A stretch of 64,000 nucleotides of DNA from Vespa crabro. Lineage: Eukaryota > Arthropoda > Insecta > Hymenoptera > Vespidae. Below are positions 12,395 to 25,460 of the stretch, in pieces. The DNA lies in NCBI RefSeq assembly GCF_910589235.1, contig NC_060963.1, forward strand, positions 7,967,501 to 8,031,500, in the 5' to 3' direction. Each line of letters begins with the position of its first letter. The stretch's first letter is position 1. The notes below the pieces were generated by a model. It saw nothing but the letters and a program-made list of their open reading frames with translations. It ran no database searches and was not told the origin of the DNA. The translations under genes were made by a program, and so were the position numbers.

Positions 12395-15300
12395 GGTAGG
12401 TATACCTATTTACAACGAGAGTTTTGTCGGTACACGCGAATTAGCAATTCTGTGATGATAAAACGGATGATTTCGACCTTTCCTTCGGAGCCATACGGAT
12501 GCAGAAGCGGAAAGAGCGTTTACGCTGCTTCGCGAATATCTCGTAAGCGTAAAATGGAACGTTTCCGTGATAATAATTTGTAGAATAGACGAATGTAGTC
12601 AACGGTGAGTATCGAGATCGTTAAAAGGTAACGAGTTGGATGGCTATATGCGTTCGGAAAAAATTATTAGCAAATTTATAGATACTTCCGTGCGCATGGA
12701 AAAAGTATTTAAATTATAAAACGAATTTCTTTTCATTATCGCATAGAACTTATTAGTTATAGGCGTGTTATAGTCCAGTAACAAAGAGGCGAACGAACGA
12801 ACATTTTTATATAGACGCGTAGCTATCTGAAAAACCGCAGTAAAGTCGTCGGTTATCGTATTGATCTAAGAGAACAACAAGGATCGTTAAAAATCCGTTA
12901 GTAAGCGCGAATCGTTTTTAATTACTCTTCTCTCGTTTTCTTTTATGCCAGCTTGCCGTTTCGCTGACATACCGACTAACGTTCGCAGCGAAACGCATTA
13001 ATAATAAGTAATTTGACTCTCCGAATCAGCTTAGACGATGCTTCCTTCGTTCTCTTCGATAATCGGCGTACTTCAATAATTAACTTTGTTAGAGAAACGC
13101 ACGCACGAAATGAACTCTGAAATGTAGCTACGTAGAAAGGCATTAGATTAATTAAGCATTAGAGCTTATAAGCTGCGACCTTCTTACGACTCTCAGGATA
13201 CTTTTTCGCACAATGAATCAGAAGCAATCGCTTGTGTTTTTAAGATATAACAGCTCAACACAAAGTACAAATAATGCTTCTTATCTTCTCCCACTTACGG
13301 CTTTTATTTTTTTTTTTGTTTTTTTTTTTTCTAAAGAAATGAAACTTGTCGATTATCGTCGTATTATGATTTCTTTTTCGAAAAAGCATCTTTATTCTCA
13401 CCGATGTATGCGGATTTAAATTTAAATCAAAGAACTTCCTTCAATCTCGAGCCGTCAATGATAGTTCCGCGAGGTCGGCTTCCTTTGGCAGATTCAGCGA
13501 GCATGCAGATCCGACATGAAATATCATTAATAGTCGTTTGCCGGATGGCCGAGCTCGGTAATCGTCCGTTTTGCGGTTCAGATCGAGATCGTCCGAAAAC
13601 CGCAACACGTCCGAGATCCGAGTCGATCCGTCGGAGACTGTGGAGAACGAAGAGAGGAAAAGAGAGGAGGTAGCTGTTGCCGTCATCGCTTCTCAAGACT
13701 CCTCCTTTCGCTTGGTAATTTATGTCCGTGAACTGTGACTCGCTGAGAGTGCGAACGATTCGTTCGATTCGAGGATATCGAGGTCATGTCGTGGAAAAAA
13801 ATTTTGAAACTATCGCGATCGAAAGCGAGCCAGGGCAAAAAAGAAAACAAAAAAAAAGACAAGAAAAAAAAGAAAAGAAAAAAAAGAAAAGAAAAAAAAG
13901 AGAAAAGGAAAAGTGAACTTTCTACGAGCGCAATTCTCCTCGAGTTGTCCGATAAAAATGAGAATTATCGAAACTTCGTCGAATCGCTAAGTACAAAGTA
14001 TTTAGAGATAGGGGAAGGCAGGCAATCGGTAATGCGAGAAGAATTTTTTCCCGTTGGTAAGAAGCTCGCCGATCATTTCTTCTTTTTAAAAGAAGGAAAT
14101 CGAGAAAGGAGAGTTGCGTCCGGGAAGAAAGGGCTGGTAGTAAAAAGTCGGAGAAGGAGACGAACGGAAAGAAAGAAGAAATCGAAAGGAGAGAGAAATA
14201 TGAAGGAGAAGGAATGAAAGGTGTCGTTGCTAAGGAGAATACTCGATCGCGTTAGGACAACAGGGTAGCGCGACTGGTGTGCTCGCTTACGCGCTTGTCT
14301 CATCTTTTTGCGAAAGATTTAATAAGACATCGCGGGAGCTTGGAAAAAGCACGATAAAAGAGCCGAGAACCGAGGAAAAGGAAGGACGAAGAATTGAACA
14401 ACAGGGATAAGAAGAGCGTAGTGTGCGGTCTGGATCGTGTTCCCACGTGACGGGGACCCCGGCACTTTTTGATGGGGTTTCCAGCAACTCGTAAATAGCG
14501 TCCTCGCTACGGAGGCGCGATCGCCACGCAAAACAGCGTAAAACGTTGGAGACTACTTGAGGAGTTCCTAACGACCTTCCCTTTCCCTCTCTTTCGAGAG
14601 CTCCCGATGCACCTGGTAAGCCGACACACAAACGTTGGACGATGCGTCGAATCTCTCGAACGTCGGTGTCATTGTTCGTTTGATTGCTTCTCGTTTTGTT
14701 GTTGAGGCGCGAACACACGAACAGCCGGATCTCGTTGGACGACGATTAGCCTCGCGCGGCACGAGTTCCCTTCGATGCGTTCAACCGATGTGTTCGACAG
14801 CGTCACTGATTCGCTACCGCCTTTGGATTCAAATCCAGCCTCCTCTAAAAAAGTCGCATTCCTTTGACCCGATACGTGCTGCTCGACTTAACCAACGCTT
14901 CTTTCTTTCGTATCCGACCCACTTTCCAATGAGATCGGATCGAATTCTTTCCTTTCACGCTCCCTACGCGTTAGAGCTTCCGTTACGCGGGCTTTTAGAT
15001 TATTAAGAAGATCATGGAAAAACTCGTCATTTCATTCCACTTTATTACAAAGTGCCAACGTAGTTGGTACGGAACGACCAAGTCAAGTTTTACCGACACG
15101 GTGGACAGTTTTGTTCGTTCGACTAATAGAAGCGAAATTACGATAATAAAGCGTCCCGGCGAAGCGTTGTGGCGTCCATTAGCAGCGACGAAGGGCCCAA
15201 CCTCCCGGTGCTCCAGATATCTACTCGAACGATGTCCTCCTCCTCCTCCTCTTCCTCCTTTCCTTCTCCTCCTCCTCCATCTCCTCCTTTCTTCCTTCTC

Positions 15301-15576
15301 TCTTTGTCCACTCTTCGTCGTCTTTGCAACGTCATCGGTTCGTTCGAAGATACAAAGACAACGCCGACCATTGGTCGACCTGACCAGCCAGAAAAAGTGG
15401 CTATGCTAAATAATAGTCCTTCCAACTGGCCGATCTCGCTCGGTCCATGCACGGTCCATTCATGAATACAGGATTCGGTATTCCTTTAGCGGCGATCCAC
15501 GGCGATCTCTTCTCCCGTATCGAGAAATTACGCAAAAGGCGAAGGGAAAAGTCGTGAGTTAGAAGGATACACACGG
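12395..15576. other. Non-coding: complex DNA with A-rich tract
   Basis: Mostly repeat-free DNA to 13700, then an A/G-rich tract (13830-13910). From 14280 to 15010 comes a GC-balanced stretch with long frames open on both strands (minus 14287-14718, plus 14635-15006), both lacking ATG starts. A strong donor-like GTAAGC stands at about 14616. I see no convincing exon. Confidence 0.45.
15235..15300. repeat. (TCC)n-rich tract
   Basis: CCT/CTT triplets give false Ser, Pro or Leu runs in plus frames and Glu/Gly runs in minus frames. Confidence 0.85.
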
Positions 15577-15834
15577 ATGCTCGTCGCACGGATTTATCAT
15601 AAGATTCTCTTCCTTGACGTTCGTTCTCCGGAAATGCGGAGACGACAGCTTTTTCAACTTCTTCAAGTTTGCTTTCCAGCTATCGCAAACAAGCTATCCA
15701 AGTCGCTTACTACTACTATTGCTCGTCTCATTCTCGATAAAGAGAAGGTCGAGGAAACCATCAGAATAGTGTTCTTTAATGGATTACGAAGGACTACCAA
15801 ATGGAACCATTACTTCCTCGTTTTGGTACTATAA
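15577..15834 (+). CDS. Small ORF, 85 aa, uncharacterised
   Basis: The ATG frame opens MLVARIYHKILFLDVRSPEM, has a mostly helical-looking Leu/Ala/Lys-rich middle and ends FLVLVL before TAA. It overlaps an equally open antisense frame (15794-16000). Such paired open frames are common by chance in CpG-rich TCGA-type sequence. No family is recognised. Confidence 0.12.
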   Translation: MLVARIYHKILFLDVRSPEMRRRQLFQLLQVCFPAIANKLSKSLTTTIARLILDKEKVEETIRIVFFNGLRRTTKWNHYFLVLVL

Positions 15835-16829
15835 CAGGAAGATTTTTAATGTTGAACCCAGGTAGTCCAAGATCGTCGCAACACTTTTTCAACATTAGGT
15901 AGACAAAGGTAGGTTGAATCGAGCGTTGAAGTTCGCATTCGTAGATCTCTCCCAAGATAAGATGAACGAAGCTGTTTCGCATTTTTTGGAGTGTTAACAA
16001 GATTCATACTCTTCCATCTTCTATATCTTGTATCAGGCTACTATTTCGGATTATCTTTCGAAGTTCAGAAATTTTTTTATTTGTGTTTCTATTTTTCTTT
16101 TTTTTGTCATTCTTTCGTTGGAATATGACTCAATTACAGGTGCTACCAAGAAGTCAACGAATTTTATCTGATCGTTCCTATTCGATGTTCATATTCGATC
16201 AGGAATCTTCGTTACGGAATCGAAACGAACCTTCGGCGTTGAACCTTCGACTGGTTGAACTTGCAAAGCCTTTGCCGGAAAAGTCAAAAGAAACTCGCGG
16301 GGCGTTTCTAAGACGACTGGCGTCAACGTTTTTCTTATTCGCTTAGCGAACGAGTTCTAGAGAGACACCGCGTTTGTCGAGGAAAGAAAGAAACAAACTG
16401 CTAACGGGATAAACGAACGATCGGACGTAGTTCGTGCACGTTGTACATTCCGATAACTAACGGAGAAAATATCATAGCTAGCTATCTCACGTTTAAACCG
16501 AGCTAATACTCGTTAGGTAAACTTTTCTCGAAACTCATTACTTATTACGTCATTGTACGGGTAAGTCCGAACATTTCTTGAACTCGATCATTCGATATTC
16601 TTTCATATCGGGATCCGCAAGTTGAGAGTCCTTACATGGGGCACCGGTTTCCCTCGCTAGAACCCAATTATTTAACGGCACGTCCGTCGAAAGTCTTCTA
16701 GGAGAATCCAAAGCATAGTCTCGAAGTCCTTTTTCTTTCGACTATTCTCATTTGCGTATGTAAACGACAAAAGGCATCGGAGATAATTACTTAGCAAATT
16801 GGGAAAAGAGAGAAGATAAACAAAATAAA

Positions 16830-16831
<2 letters not shown>

Positions 16832-16872
<41 letters not shown>
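16832..16872. repeat. (CT)n microsatellite
   Basis: About 19 CT units, nearly uninterrupted. Confidence 0.95.
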
Positions 16873-16875
<3 letters not shown>

Positions 16876-17097
16876 TTCCGTTCGAAGGTAGTCGTTGAAG
16901 GGCGAAGGTTCTCCGCCCTCTGTGCCGCATGCGTATACACGCACGACTTCCTCCAATTCCGAATGAAAGGCAGCGAGGGCTGGGGGAGGAAGAAGGTGAC
17001 GCGAATGCAGAACGAATGCAAAGTATCGACAAGGTCGCGGTATTCGGCCTCCTCTCGGGCTGCCACCTTAGCAGGTAGTCATGGACGAAAAGGTGCG

Positions 17098-17182
17098 AAG
17101 GAGAAAAAGAGAGAGAAACAGATAGAGAGAAAAAGAGAGTGAGAGAAAGAGAGAGCGAGAGAGAGAGAGAGAGAGAGAGAAG
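17098..17182. repeat. GA-rich repeat
   Basis: GA/GAAA units ending in an uninterrupted (GA)n run, followed by a short CG alternation. Confidence 0.9.
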
Positions 17183-18646
17183 GAAGGACGAGAACGCGCG
17201 CGCGCGAACGAGCAAGCAAGCGAAGAAGAGAAGTGTGGGGGAGGGGAGAGGAAGGGGGAACGAAGAAGAAGAGAGTAAAGGCCCCGGGCGAGGTCACCCA
17301 CCGCCCCCGCACCCCTCTTCACCCCGCACACCCTGATTACCCACCGCCGGGGGCGGGACACACTGTAATGAGCATCGAAGAGGTGCTCAACTTTGTTCCT
17401 ACTGGATTTTCCATAGTCGTTACATCGATCGATGAATTGAACCGGGAATTGTGAGATGAAATTAGATGGGATGAAAGAATTTTTCTTGGCCAATGATTAT
17501 TATTATTTTTTTTTTTCTTTTGTTTTTTCTTTTTTTTTAACCCTTAAGTCGATCGTAATCGACAAATTTATGAGTCGTTAGGATGAGAAATTATCGAGAG
17601 AGAATCTTCGTCGATGAGAGCATCTAGTCGGAAAGGAACGAAAGGTTGGCAGGAGGAAACGCGATTTAGGAATAATCGCGTCCCACATTTTCTATCTACG
17701 ATAATCGTTCTAGCGTCCAAAGAAATGACGTACGTCTTTTTACATGCCGCCGCTATTCAAGATATTCTCTTATCGTAAACTTTCTCAAAGATTTTTATGT
17801 ACGTTTCTACGTGGCATACTCTTGATCATGAATAGATATGGGGAAATGGATAATGATCTTCATCGTTGAAATAAATCCAATGTTCGCGATCGAGTATTGA
17901 TTATTTATCAAACACGCACTCGAGAACAATTTTCAGATCGGATTTATATACGAACAGGAAGTCACGAAATTTCGACGCGTGGCCACTTACTAACGAGCTC
18001 GAGAAAGGTAGTGATTGTGTGAGAAAGAATAAGGAGAGGGACGAGGAAAGAAAGAAGGTAAAAGTATCTACGAGATAGGCCCATCGGCTGTCGGTGAAGA
18101 TACCCGGATGATCGAGCGATGTTATTTTAAGTTTTCCGTGAGGGTTCGTCTTGCCCTAATCGGCTGTCAGCCACCCCCGGTATGGGGTCGTGACCCACCC
18201 CCCTCGAGAGCATGGCCTACTACCAGCCGCTTGATCTTTCCCTGTGCGTGCTAGAGCGAAGGAGAGAGAGAGAGTACAAGCGTACGCTACCCCCCGCGGA
18301 TGAGATTCGGCCCTTTTGTACAATGAGATTCGCGCCGAGGAGATTCGTACCCTCGAGGGGTTGCGATTCAAAACGCTTTACACTCTCATAACCAAGACCT
18401 GTTGATTCTCTTGCCCTGAAAATTTCGATCCACGCGTCATTTCGACATAGCTCCATTACTCTCTTTATTTTTCTCGTTTATAGAAAGAGAATCGTTAGAA
18501 GTCGTAGTGGATATTATAATAGATACAGAACGAGAATGGTCGTCTTACGATCGGAAGTTGCGTTGGAATCTTGAACGTCAAAAAGGGTATATAATGTATG
18601 TATGCGTGTATGTACGTCCATGAAAAGTCGACGATGAAGTCACTCG

Positions 18647-18941
18647 AGAGAGACAGAGAGAAGGAGAGAGAGAGAAAGAGATAGAGAGAGAGAGAGAGAG
18701 AGAGAGTTCTCGCTCGTCTTGCGGCTCGTTTGATGAGTCGTCGTCGTCTTCTTCTTCGTCTTTGTCGTTGTTCTCTCTTTCTCTTTCTTTTCTTCTATCC
18801 TGCCAGTCCCATCCACGCGTTTCCACCAGATAGCCGTTTACGCCATCGAGTTTGGTGGCACATATTATATACCTACCTGGAGGAAGAGATAGACAGAGTG
18901 AGAAGACAGAGAGAAAGAGAGGGAGAGAGAGAGAGAGAGAG
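18647..18941. repeat. Two GA microsatellites flanking a TCG/TCT-rich stretch
   Basis: GA repeats at 18647-18706 and 18898-18941 surround a segment with TCGTCGTCTTCTTCTTCG triplets. Confidence 0.9.
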
Positions 18942-19260
18942 AAGTGCTGGCTTTCTTGGAGGCAGCGCGCTTATTGCGTGATATTAGCCACGGTGGCTGC
19001 CGCCGCTCTTGGGGTAATCATAATCTCGGAAGGGGGACAAAACACAGGCCCCGAATCGCATAACGCTGAATTTTACGACTCCGGGCATAGAGAAGCGGCC
19101 GGATGCAACGTGAGTTTTTATATCCACCCAACGGCTCCAAGCAGTTTGATATCAGAATGGAGATGGACGAGTTCTCGAGCGTCGTCATTGGCGTTCATCC
19201 GAAATCCACTTTGACTCTGAAGGAGAAATTTTTAGTTTTGCACTGACGAATTGTACGTAC

Positions 19261-19312
19261 GTCATGTATACATATATATACATACACATACATACATATA
19301 TACATACATATA
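19261..19312. repeat. (TACA)n/(TATA)n repeat
   Basis: Alternating TACATA and CATACA units. A similar array lies at 21717-21752. Confidence 0.9.
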
Positions 19313-20827
19313 ACATACCAATGAAACCATCCAGAAAGATGGTTCTTTATACCGGACGAAGCGAAAGAAAAGAATGGAAAGAAACGATGACCGTTTCTCT
19401 TTCTCTCTCGGTGGCCGCTTGATAGCGTGTATCTTATTTCGCAAGAGTCGTATGAAATTAACGGTAAACGAGGTACCGAATGGAAGCGGATTGGCCAGTG
19501 GAAGGCCCGCATGAACGATCCGAGTCGGAGAACGTAATAGGTAGGATCTTTCTTTTTTCTTTTCTTTTTCTCTTTTTCTTTTTCTTTTCACGGAAGACAC
19601 TGAATAGAAGGTTTCGCGTTATTTTTCTTGAATCGTAAGTACCGTCTTGTAATTTCTAGGAAATTGAGATCGTGAGTCACTCACCGTAAGGTCGCTCCAC
19701 AAGCGGCTCGCACGAATCTGCAGCAGAAACGACGTATTCTCGATTAGCGATACTGTCTCCCCCACTGATCTCACATTAATTCTATATATCTTCTACTCGA
19801 TAATCGTTACTGTTAGCCGTCTTACGAACTCACGGTTTCTACGTAGGTATCATAGGTCGATCGTTACTTAACGGACCATTAACTCTGCGTTTGCATGTGG
19901 CCTTGAGGGATCTTCGAACGGGCTGGAGAGAAAGAGAGAAAAGGATTTCACTGATACTCGATTATCCTCGACAGCGTGAAAATGATTATGATTGGATGCA
20001 ATCTTAAGGTAATTGCCTGCAAAGGTATATTATAGTGGTATGCATTTTTTTTCTTCTCCGCTCAAATATCGCGAAAATTCTCTTGGTAATTGATTTACCA
20101 GGCGAAGGACAAAGCGAAATCTTTTACAACTTCTCGGTCTTTCGTTGTCGTCGTCTCACTCGTAAGCTATGATTAGCTGTACGAACGCGAGGTTAAATAT
20201 TAAAATATATTTCAAATCGAGAGAGATTTTTAGTTTTTTTGTGAAAATAAAACTTCATCTTATTCGATGATATCCTATCGAAAACTAACGATAACGATAA
20301 CGATCAATGTAAGCATATAGCAGTAAGTAAGAGAAGTAATGGGACACCTGGCACGAGTCGAGATCGAGCGAACTCGGCGAATGTCTTACTAGCGAGCGTG
20401 TGGTTAACGTTAATGGAAGGTAGGTCATTGGCTGTCATAAACGTTCTACGAAGTTTCTTCGATGGTGTACCGCGTGTTAATGGCCTCATTAGATATCACA
20501 TCGGTTCGAGACCACCCGAGACCGTTTGGCATTGCCAACCGATTGGCGAACGCGTCGACATTCTTAATTTTCTTGATTCCCGACGAAAGTGAGATTAGAT
20601 AGGTAAGCGTTGAAAGGCGAACGAATGTAAGAATGTGTTACGCTTTCGGTGGAAACGTTGTGGTGGTAGAGATTTATCGAAAAGCGTTAAAGCGCCGATT
20701 AAGGTGCGTCAGACGATGCAAAATCGTCGATCGGTTCGTGGTCGATGCTTTCGAAGATCGAACGGATAGATTAGATTCGAAGCGAACGTCGTTGGCATCT
20801 TGTATTCGAGTTTTGCTGAGAGAGGAC

Positions 20828-20898
20828 TAAGAGGAGAAGGAAGAGGAAGAGGAGGAGGACGAAGAGAAGGAGAAGAAGAAGGACGAAGACGACGAAGG
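20828..20898. repeat. GAA/GAG/GAC triplet tract
   Basis: An acidic-codon-like purine tract (GAGGAGAAGGAAGAGGAAGA and on), with minus-frame Leu/Phe runs as a by-product. Confidence 0.85.
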
Positions 20899-21171
20899 AT
20901 GAACAGTCTTTATCCGTCGCTAATCGCAGTCGCGAAGACGACGCCGGTATTCTAATATTTTCCATGAATCGTCGCACGGCATAGCCGTGACGAATTCTAA
21001 TTTGTCCGGCAGCGTGCAGCCTGCCGTCCACGTGAGTGGCGCGACTCCCTCGAGGTGCCAACGGGGTCGAGCGATAGTCGATAAATATTAAACAACTTTC
21101 CACCTGGCTTCATCGTCGACGTCTTCGTCGCGGTTTATCGACGATTGTTGGAGGGGAGACCCAAGGAAGAG

Positions 21172-21250
21172 TGAAAGAGTGAAAGAGAAAAACAGAGAGG
21201 GAGAGAGAGAGAGAGAGAGGGAGAGAGAGAGAGAGAGAGAGAGAAAGAGG
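21172..21250. repeat. GA-rich repeat
   Basis: Three GA runs separated by GGGAG or AAA interruptions. Confidence 0.9.
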
Positions 21251-22873
21251 ATGACTGAATGTTAATTAGCGAGGCGTGACAAGTGTTAAGTAATCGATCC
21301 ATCTCTTCGGCTTGCTACGTGCCAATGAGAAGGAGGAGCCTCTTCGGCACTCGCCATCCTAATACCGACTAATTAACGCGACGCACACCACCGAGCACAA
21401 CAAACCTTCTCCACCCTCGCTTCTCCGACCAATCAGCGAGACGAGTTTTTTTCTCTTTCAATCGAGCTTTCTAACCATTACCAATTCCGTTCGATCATTT
21501 GTTATTTATCGTTATATCGAACCTTACTCGATTCACTTATCTCCACTGGCACTTTAGCCGAAAGTCCATAAATTATCCGCTTAATCGCGAACAAAGCAAG
21601 CGTAATTGGAGAGTAAAGAGTACGAGAAATCGATCGGAAGAGATAAGAGGAGAAGAGAGAGAGAGAGAAAGGGAAAGAGAGTGAGAAAGAAACTTGCACG
21701 ATCGGTATTCGACATAAATACATACATACATATATACATATATATACATAACTACGTAGTTAAATATCGAGACCGATATCTGTGTCAAAGAAACATTCAA
21801 ATCGTTCGAGGAGACCGGATGCCGGACTAAATCGCCGAATCATAGTCGGGACTTCGATCGAAACTCCTCGATTAGATGTATCTGTGTAATTAACAACAAA
21901 CAATGGCCGTGAGAGCGGCGCGCGTTGGCTATCGTAAATTAATCGATTATCCCCTCCTCTTACATCTCCCGTTCGTTCTCGTCGAGGAACCAACGGAGAT
22001 ATAAGTCGGACTGGTTGTTAATCATCACCGCGGGTGCGTTTGTACTTCTCGACTTCTTTTTCATCATGAGAGTATAAAGTCTATCCGCACTGAATATATG
22101 AAACGCCTTAAGCCTTGCCTTACCGCTGTTAAATTCTATCCCTTTGTACGCTTCCATTATGCCGCTTCCTTGTAAGAAGATACGAAAAATAATTTTAACC
22201 AATAAGATCGTTAACGCTATGATAAACAATGTCGAGATACTCGATCGAAGTTCTCTATCGAAATTATGAATTTCATTTCTTCGCGAGAATTATAATAGAC
22301 TTCCGATATAAGAGTTGAGCATAAGATTACCATTAAAAGTGTAATATCGAAGAGGTAGCCGTGTTGAAAATGAATTGTTCAAATAAGCGCTCCTTCGATG
22401 GATTTAATAATGGAATACCCTTTGGCGATATGCGTCGGGTTCGGAGTTATTAGAGATTATCGATGATGGCTAACGTGGATGAACGGTCCGTGAAAGATCA
22501 TCAATTATTCCAGTACCTACGAGATAATAGCGTACGTTCAGCAGTCATTACCACGTGTATTTATTCGATGAGATCGACGTGTTTCTATAAATTTCAATTC
22601 CCCGATGAGGTGTGCGTGTTTTTATAAATTTCAATTTACCCAGATGAGATCGACGTGTGGCAATCTTCAAAATAATAATTCCGAACGTGTATATATGTAT
22701 GTACGACTTTACAGCGCACTTTCTAAACTCGTAAATAATTCATTTGTATTCTTTACGAAGAATCTACGTTGGATTATACTATTCGATATTGGTTGATGCT
22801 ACGATCGATTACGATCCATAACGTGCGACCTGCTATTGTGCTTGACCGTCATTTTTACAAACGTTAAGGTAGG

Positions 22874-22949
22874 TAGATGGAAAAAGAGAAAAAGAGAAAA
22901 AGAGAGAGAGAGAGAGACAAACAGACAGACAGATAGACAGAGAAAGAAA

Positions 22950-22995
<46 letters not shown>

Positions 22996-23008
22996 AAGAG
23001 AAAGAGCG
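22874..23008. repeat. Compound GA/CAGA repeat
   Basis: AGAAAA units, (GA)n, an ACAGACAGACAGATAGACAG segment and a second long (GA)n run. Confidence 0.9.
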
Positions 23009-23284
23009 ACTTTCATTGGGTAATTCTGTTTGTCGATTCATTCGCTCGTCGGTCAGATCAATCAAGCTCAAGGTGGTCTCGATGAGTCGACATACCTGTT
23101 GATCGGAGTCAGACTCATTTATTGAGCATCTCTGCATCTCTTCTTTCCCACAGTTAACTAAATACATTTCCGTACATCTATAATCTCGGTAGTATCATTC
23201 AGTCGAGCTATCACGAACTGTGCGCTTGACAATACAAACAATTGAACGAGTCGCGGACACGAGATATCAAAATATAATTTGCTT

Positions 23285-23405
23285 TGCTTTGATGTAAGAA
23301 TTTGAGTGAGCGGGCGATATACCGCGGCGTTTATTAACGTGGTTGGAAGCATTCGGCTAGTGTCAAAGCCGCCCCCGGGCGACTATCTGTCAACGTGCGA
23401 TGCCG
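23285..23405. promoter_or_regulatory. Putative conserved non-coding element
   Basis: A complex block before a long GA repeat. It contains ACCGCGGCGTTTATTAACGTGG and AAAGCCGCCCCCGGGCGAC. Its GC-rich core within AT-rich flanks and absence of an open frame suggest a regulatory element rather than an exon. Confidence 0.25.
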
Positions 23406-23447
23406 AGCGAGTTGAAACTCCGGACGTCACGGAAGCAAAAGAGAGAG

Positions 23448-23451
23448 AAAA

Positions 23452-23492
<41 letters not shown>

Positions 23493-23505
23493 GAGAGAGA
23501 GAGTG
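23448..23505. repeat. (GA)n microsatellite
   Basis: About 22 GA units with a GT interruption. A shorter GA run follows at 23697-23732. Confidence 0.95.
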
Positions 23506-24189
23506 TGACTCACACAACTCGCGCACAGCCTTTGAATCGAGTACGTACAACGTGGGACGGAAGATGAGATATTTTAATGTATGCGGACACGTGTATGCGT
23601 GCACGGTTGCTACGGAGAGGGAGAACTACCGAGAAAGGTAATCAGTAGAGAGAAAGGTGGGAGGAAGGAGATGGGGGAAGGGGAGAGGAGGCATAAGAGA
23701 GGGAGGGAGAGAGAGAGAGAGAGAGAGAGAAAGAATAAGAAAGGTCGAGGGAAGGGAGGAGATGAGGCCTCGGTAGTAAAGTCAACGATTGCCGCTTCGG
23801 TAAAAAACTCAAATTGATCAAAATGAGAGTTACATGGGCAAAAAAGTAAGCGACCACGGTGGTAGGCACGCATTTCGTGCCAGGAGAGAGTTTAGCTAGC
23901 GATGGCTTTGAGAACGAGCGAGTTGACTCCAGAACGATGCCGTTTATCGGTACTACTTCATGGATCTTTTCTTTCAACGATCGAGATCGAGATCTTTATT
24001 CGATATGACGATCGCGATACGTACTATTCAAACGATTTCATTTACTAATTTCTTCAAGTCTTCGTTTAGACTTTCATTCGCTTATCGAACGATCGGACAT
24101 GTGTAAAAATATTTGATCGCTCAAACTGATGCAAAAGATTAGGTATTATTTAGCGTTCTTACAAGAAACGGAAATCAAGGAACGTTTAT

Positions 24190-24330
24190 GAGCCGTTGTA
24201 TCGAGTCTCCGGATAGAGGCGTTTACGCTACTTAACGCTATTACCGTTTATTGCCCCTGCCCAGGCTAAGAAAGTTACCTACTTGCGTAATCGCGGTATG
24301 CACGTTTCTTCCTTATGCGCAGCGAGCATT
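24190..24330. promoter_or_regulatory. Putative conserved non-coding element
   Basis: A repeat-free block with GGCGTTTACGCTACTTAACG, ACCGTTTATTGCCCCTGCCC and CTTGCGTAATCGCGG. No frame stays open. The call rests on composition. Confidence 0.25.
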
Positions 24331-24582
24331 CGGCGTAAATATTGAATAGAAAAATGTCGATTCTCTGAAAAAGCAACGACGAGGAGAACGTTCGCGCGAG
24401 AAATCGTTTTCAAGCGGAACGGTTAATGTTCGGAGTCTTTCGTATCACGCTTTTCGATTAGATTCAAATCTTTTGCCTCTTTACTTATTTGCATCGAATG
24501 CAGAGGGTGGAGAGGGGAAGGAAAATATGTATTACGAGCTAATTATCCGCTAAATCTTTTATATCTTTATTTATTTCCATGC

Positions 24583-24627
<45 letters not shown>
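24583..24627. repeat. (AT)n microsatellite
   Basis: About 22 AT units, uninterrupted. Confidence 0.95.
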
Positions 24628-24628
<1 letters not shown>

Positions 24629-24972
24629 CGAACTAATTACATGCCAAATATTATAATATGAGCTGTTTATTTGCCAAATCGATTAATACCATAAAACAAA
24701 AAAATGGAGAAATGTGATGAAATAATATAAATTGCTTTTTAAAATTCCCTTTAAAATATAAATTCAAATAAACATTGTAAAATGTATAAAGGCCTTGCTG
24801 CTGCATTTATATTGCATTATTGCAATGATTCATATTAGAGAATGGTGTTGGCTACTATATATTATTATTTTTTATTCGATGTTCAAAACAATTTTACTTA
24901 ATAGTATTAAATAAGGGAAATAAGGGAAATTTATTATGAATAAAAAAGTGAGGATTCCATTAAGTTTGATGA

Positions 24973-24974
<2 letters not shown>

Positions 24975-25026
<52 letters not shown>

Positions 25027-25040
25027 AGAGGGAGAGAGAG
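24975..25040. repeat. (GA)n microsatellite
   Basis: About 23 GA units, then GATAAAGAGG and more GA. Confidence 0.95.
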
Positions 25041-25138
25041 AATGTGACACTTAAATTTAAAATAATCAAAAAGTGGAGTTAATTGATTTGGCTTGTGAAC
25101 GATTCATATATCACAAGGAAAAATTTGCGAGCTGAGAG

Positions 25139-25170
25139 AATATATATATATATTTATATATGTACATATA

Positions 25171-25213
<43 letters not shown>

Positions 25214-25222
25214 GTACATATA

Positions 25223-25269
<47 letters not shown>

Positions 25270-25387
25270 GTACATCTATATTTATATATATATATATATT
25301 TATATATGTACATATATATTTATATATATATATATATATAAATATATGTACATATATATTTATATATATATATATATATTCTCTCTA

Positions 25388-25419
<32 letters not shown>

Positions 25420-25460
25420 TATTCTCTCTATAAAAAAAAATATATATATATATATATATT
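25139..25460. repeat. AT-rich minisatellite with TGTACA units
   Basis: About 320 bp in which TA runs alternate with TTTATATATGTACATATAT-type units. The central TGTACA palindrome recurs about five times at regular spacing. At the right end, two copies of TTCTCTCTATAAAAAAAA are inserted between TA runs. Frames here translate to Ile/Tyr runs and are not genes. Confidence 0.95.

Noticed and set aside
14287..15006. Overlapping frames of 143 (minus) and 123 (plus) codons
   Set aside because: Both lack ATG starts and overlap antiparallel. TCGA-rich DNA commonly keeps several frames open. No family resemblance.
15794..16000. Minus frame (LILGEIYECELQRS...) considered as a transposase remnant
   Set aside because: No catalytic triad, no terminal inverted repeats or target-site duplication nearby. 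Only a 9-bp AATGTTGAA/TTCAACATT inverted repeat was seen.
25083..25433. 116-codon Ile/Tyr-rich frame
   Set aside because: It is a direct translation of the TA minisatellite.
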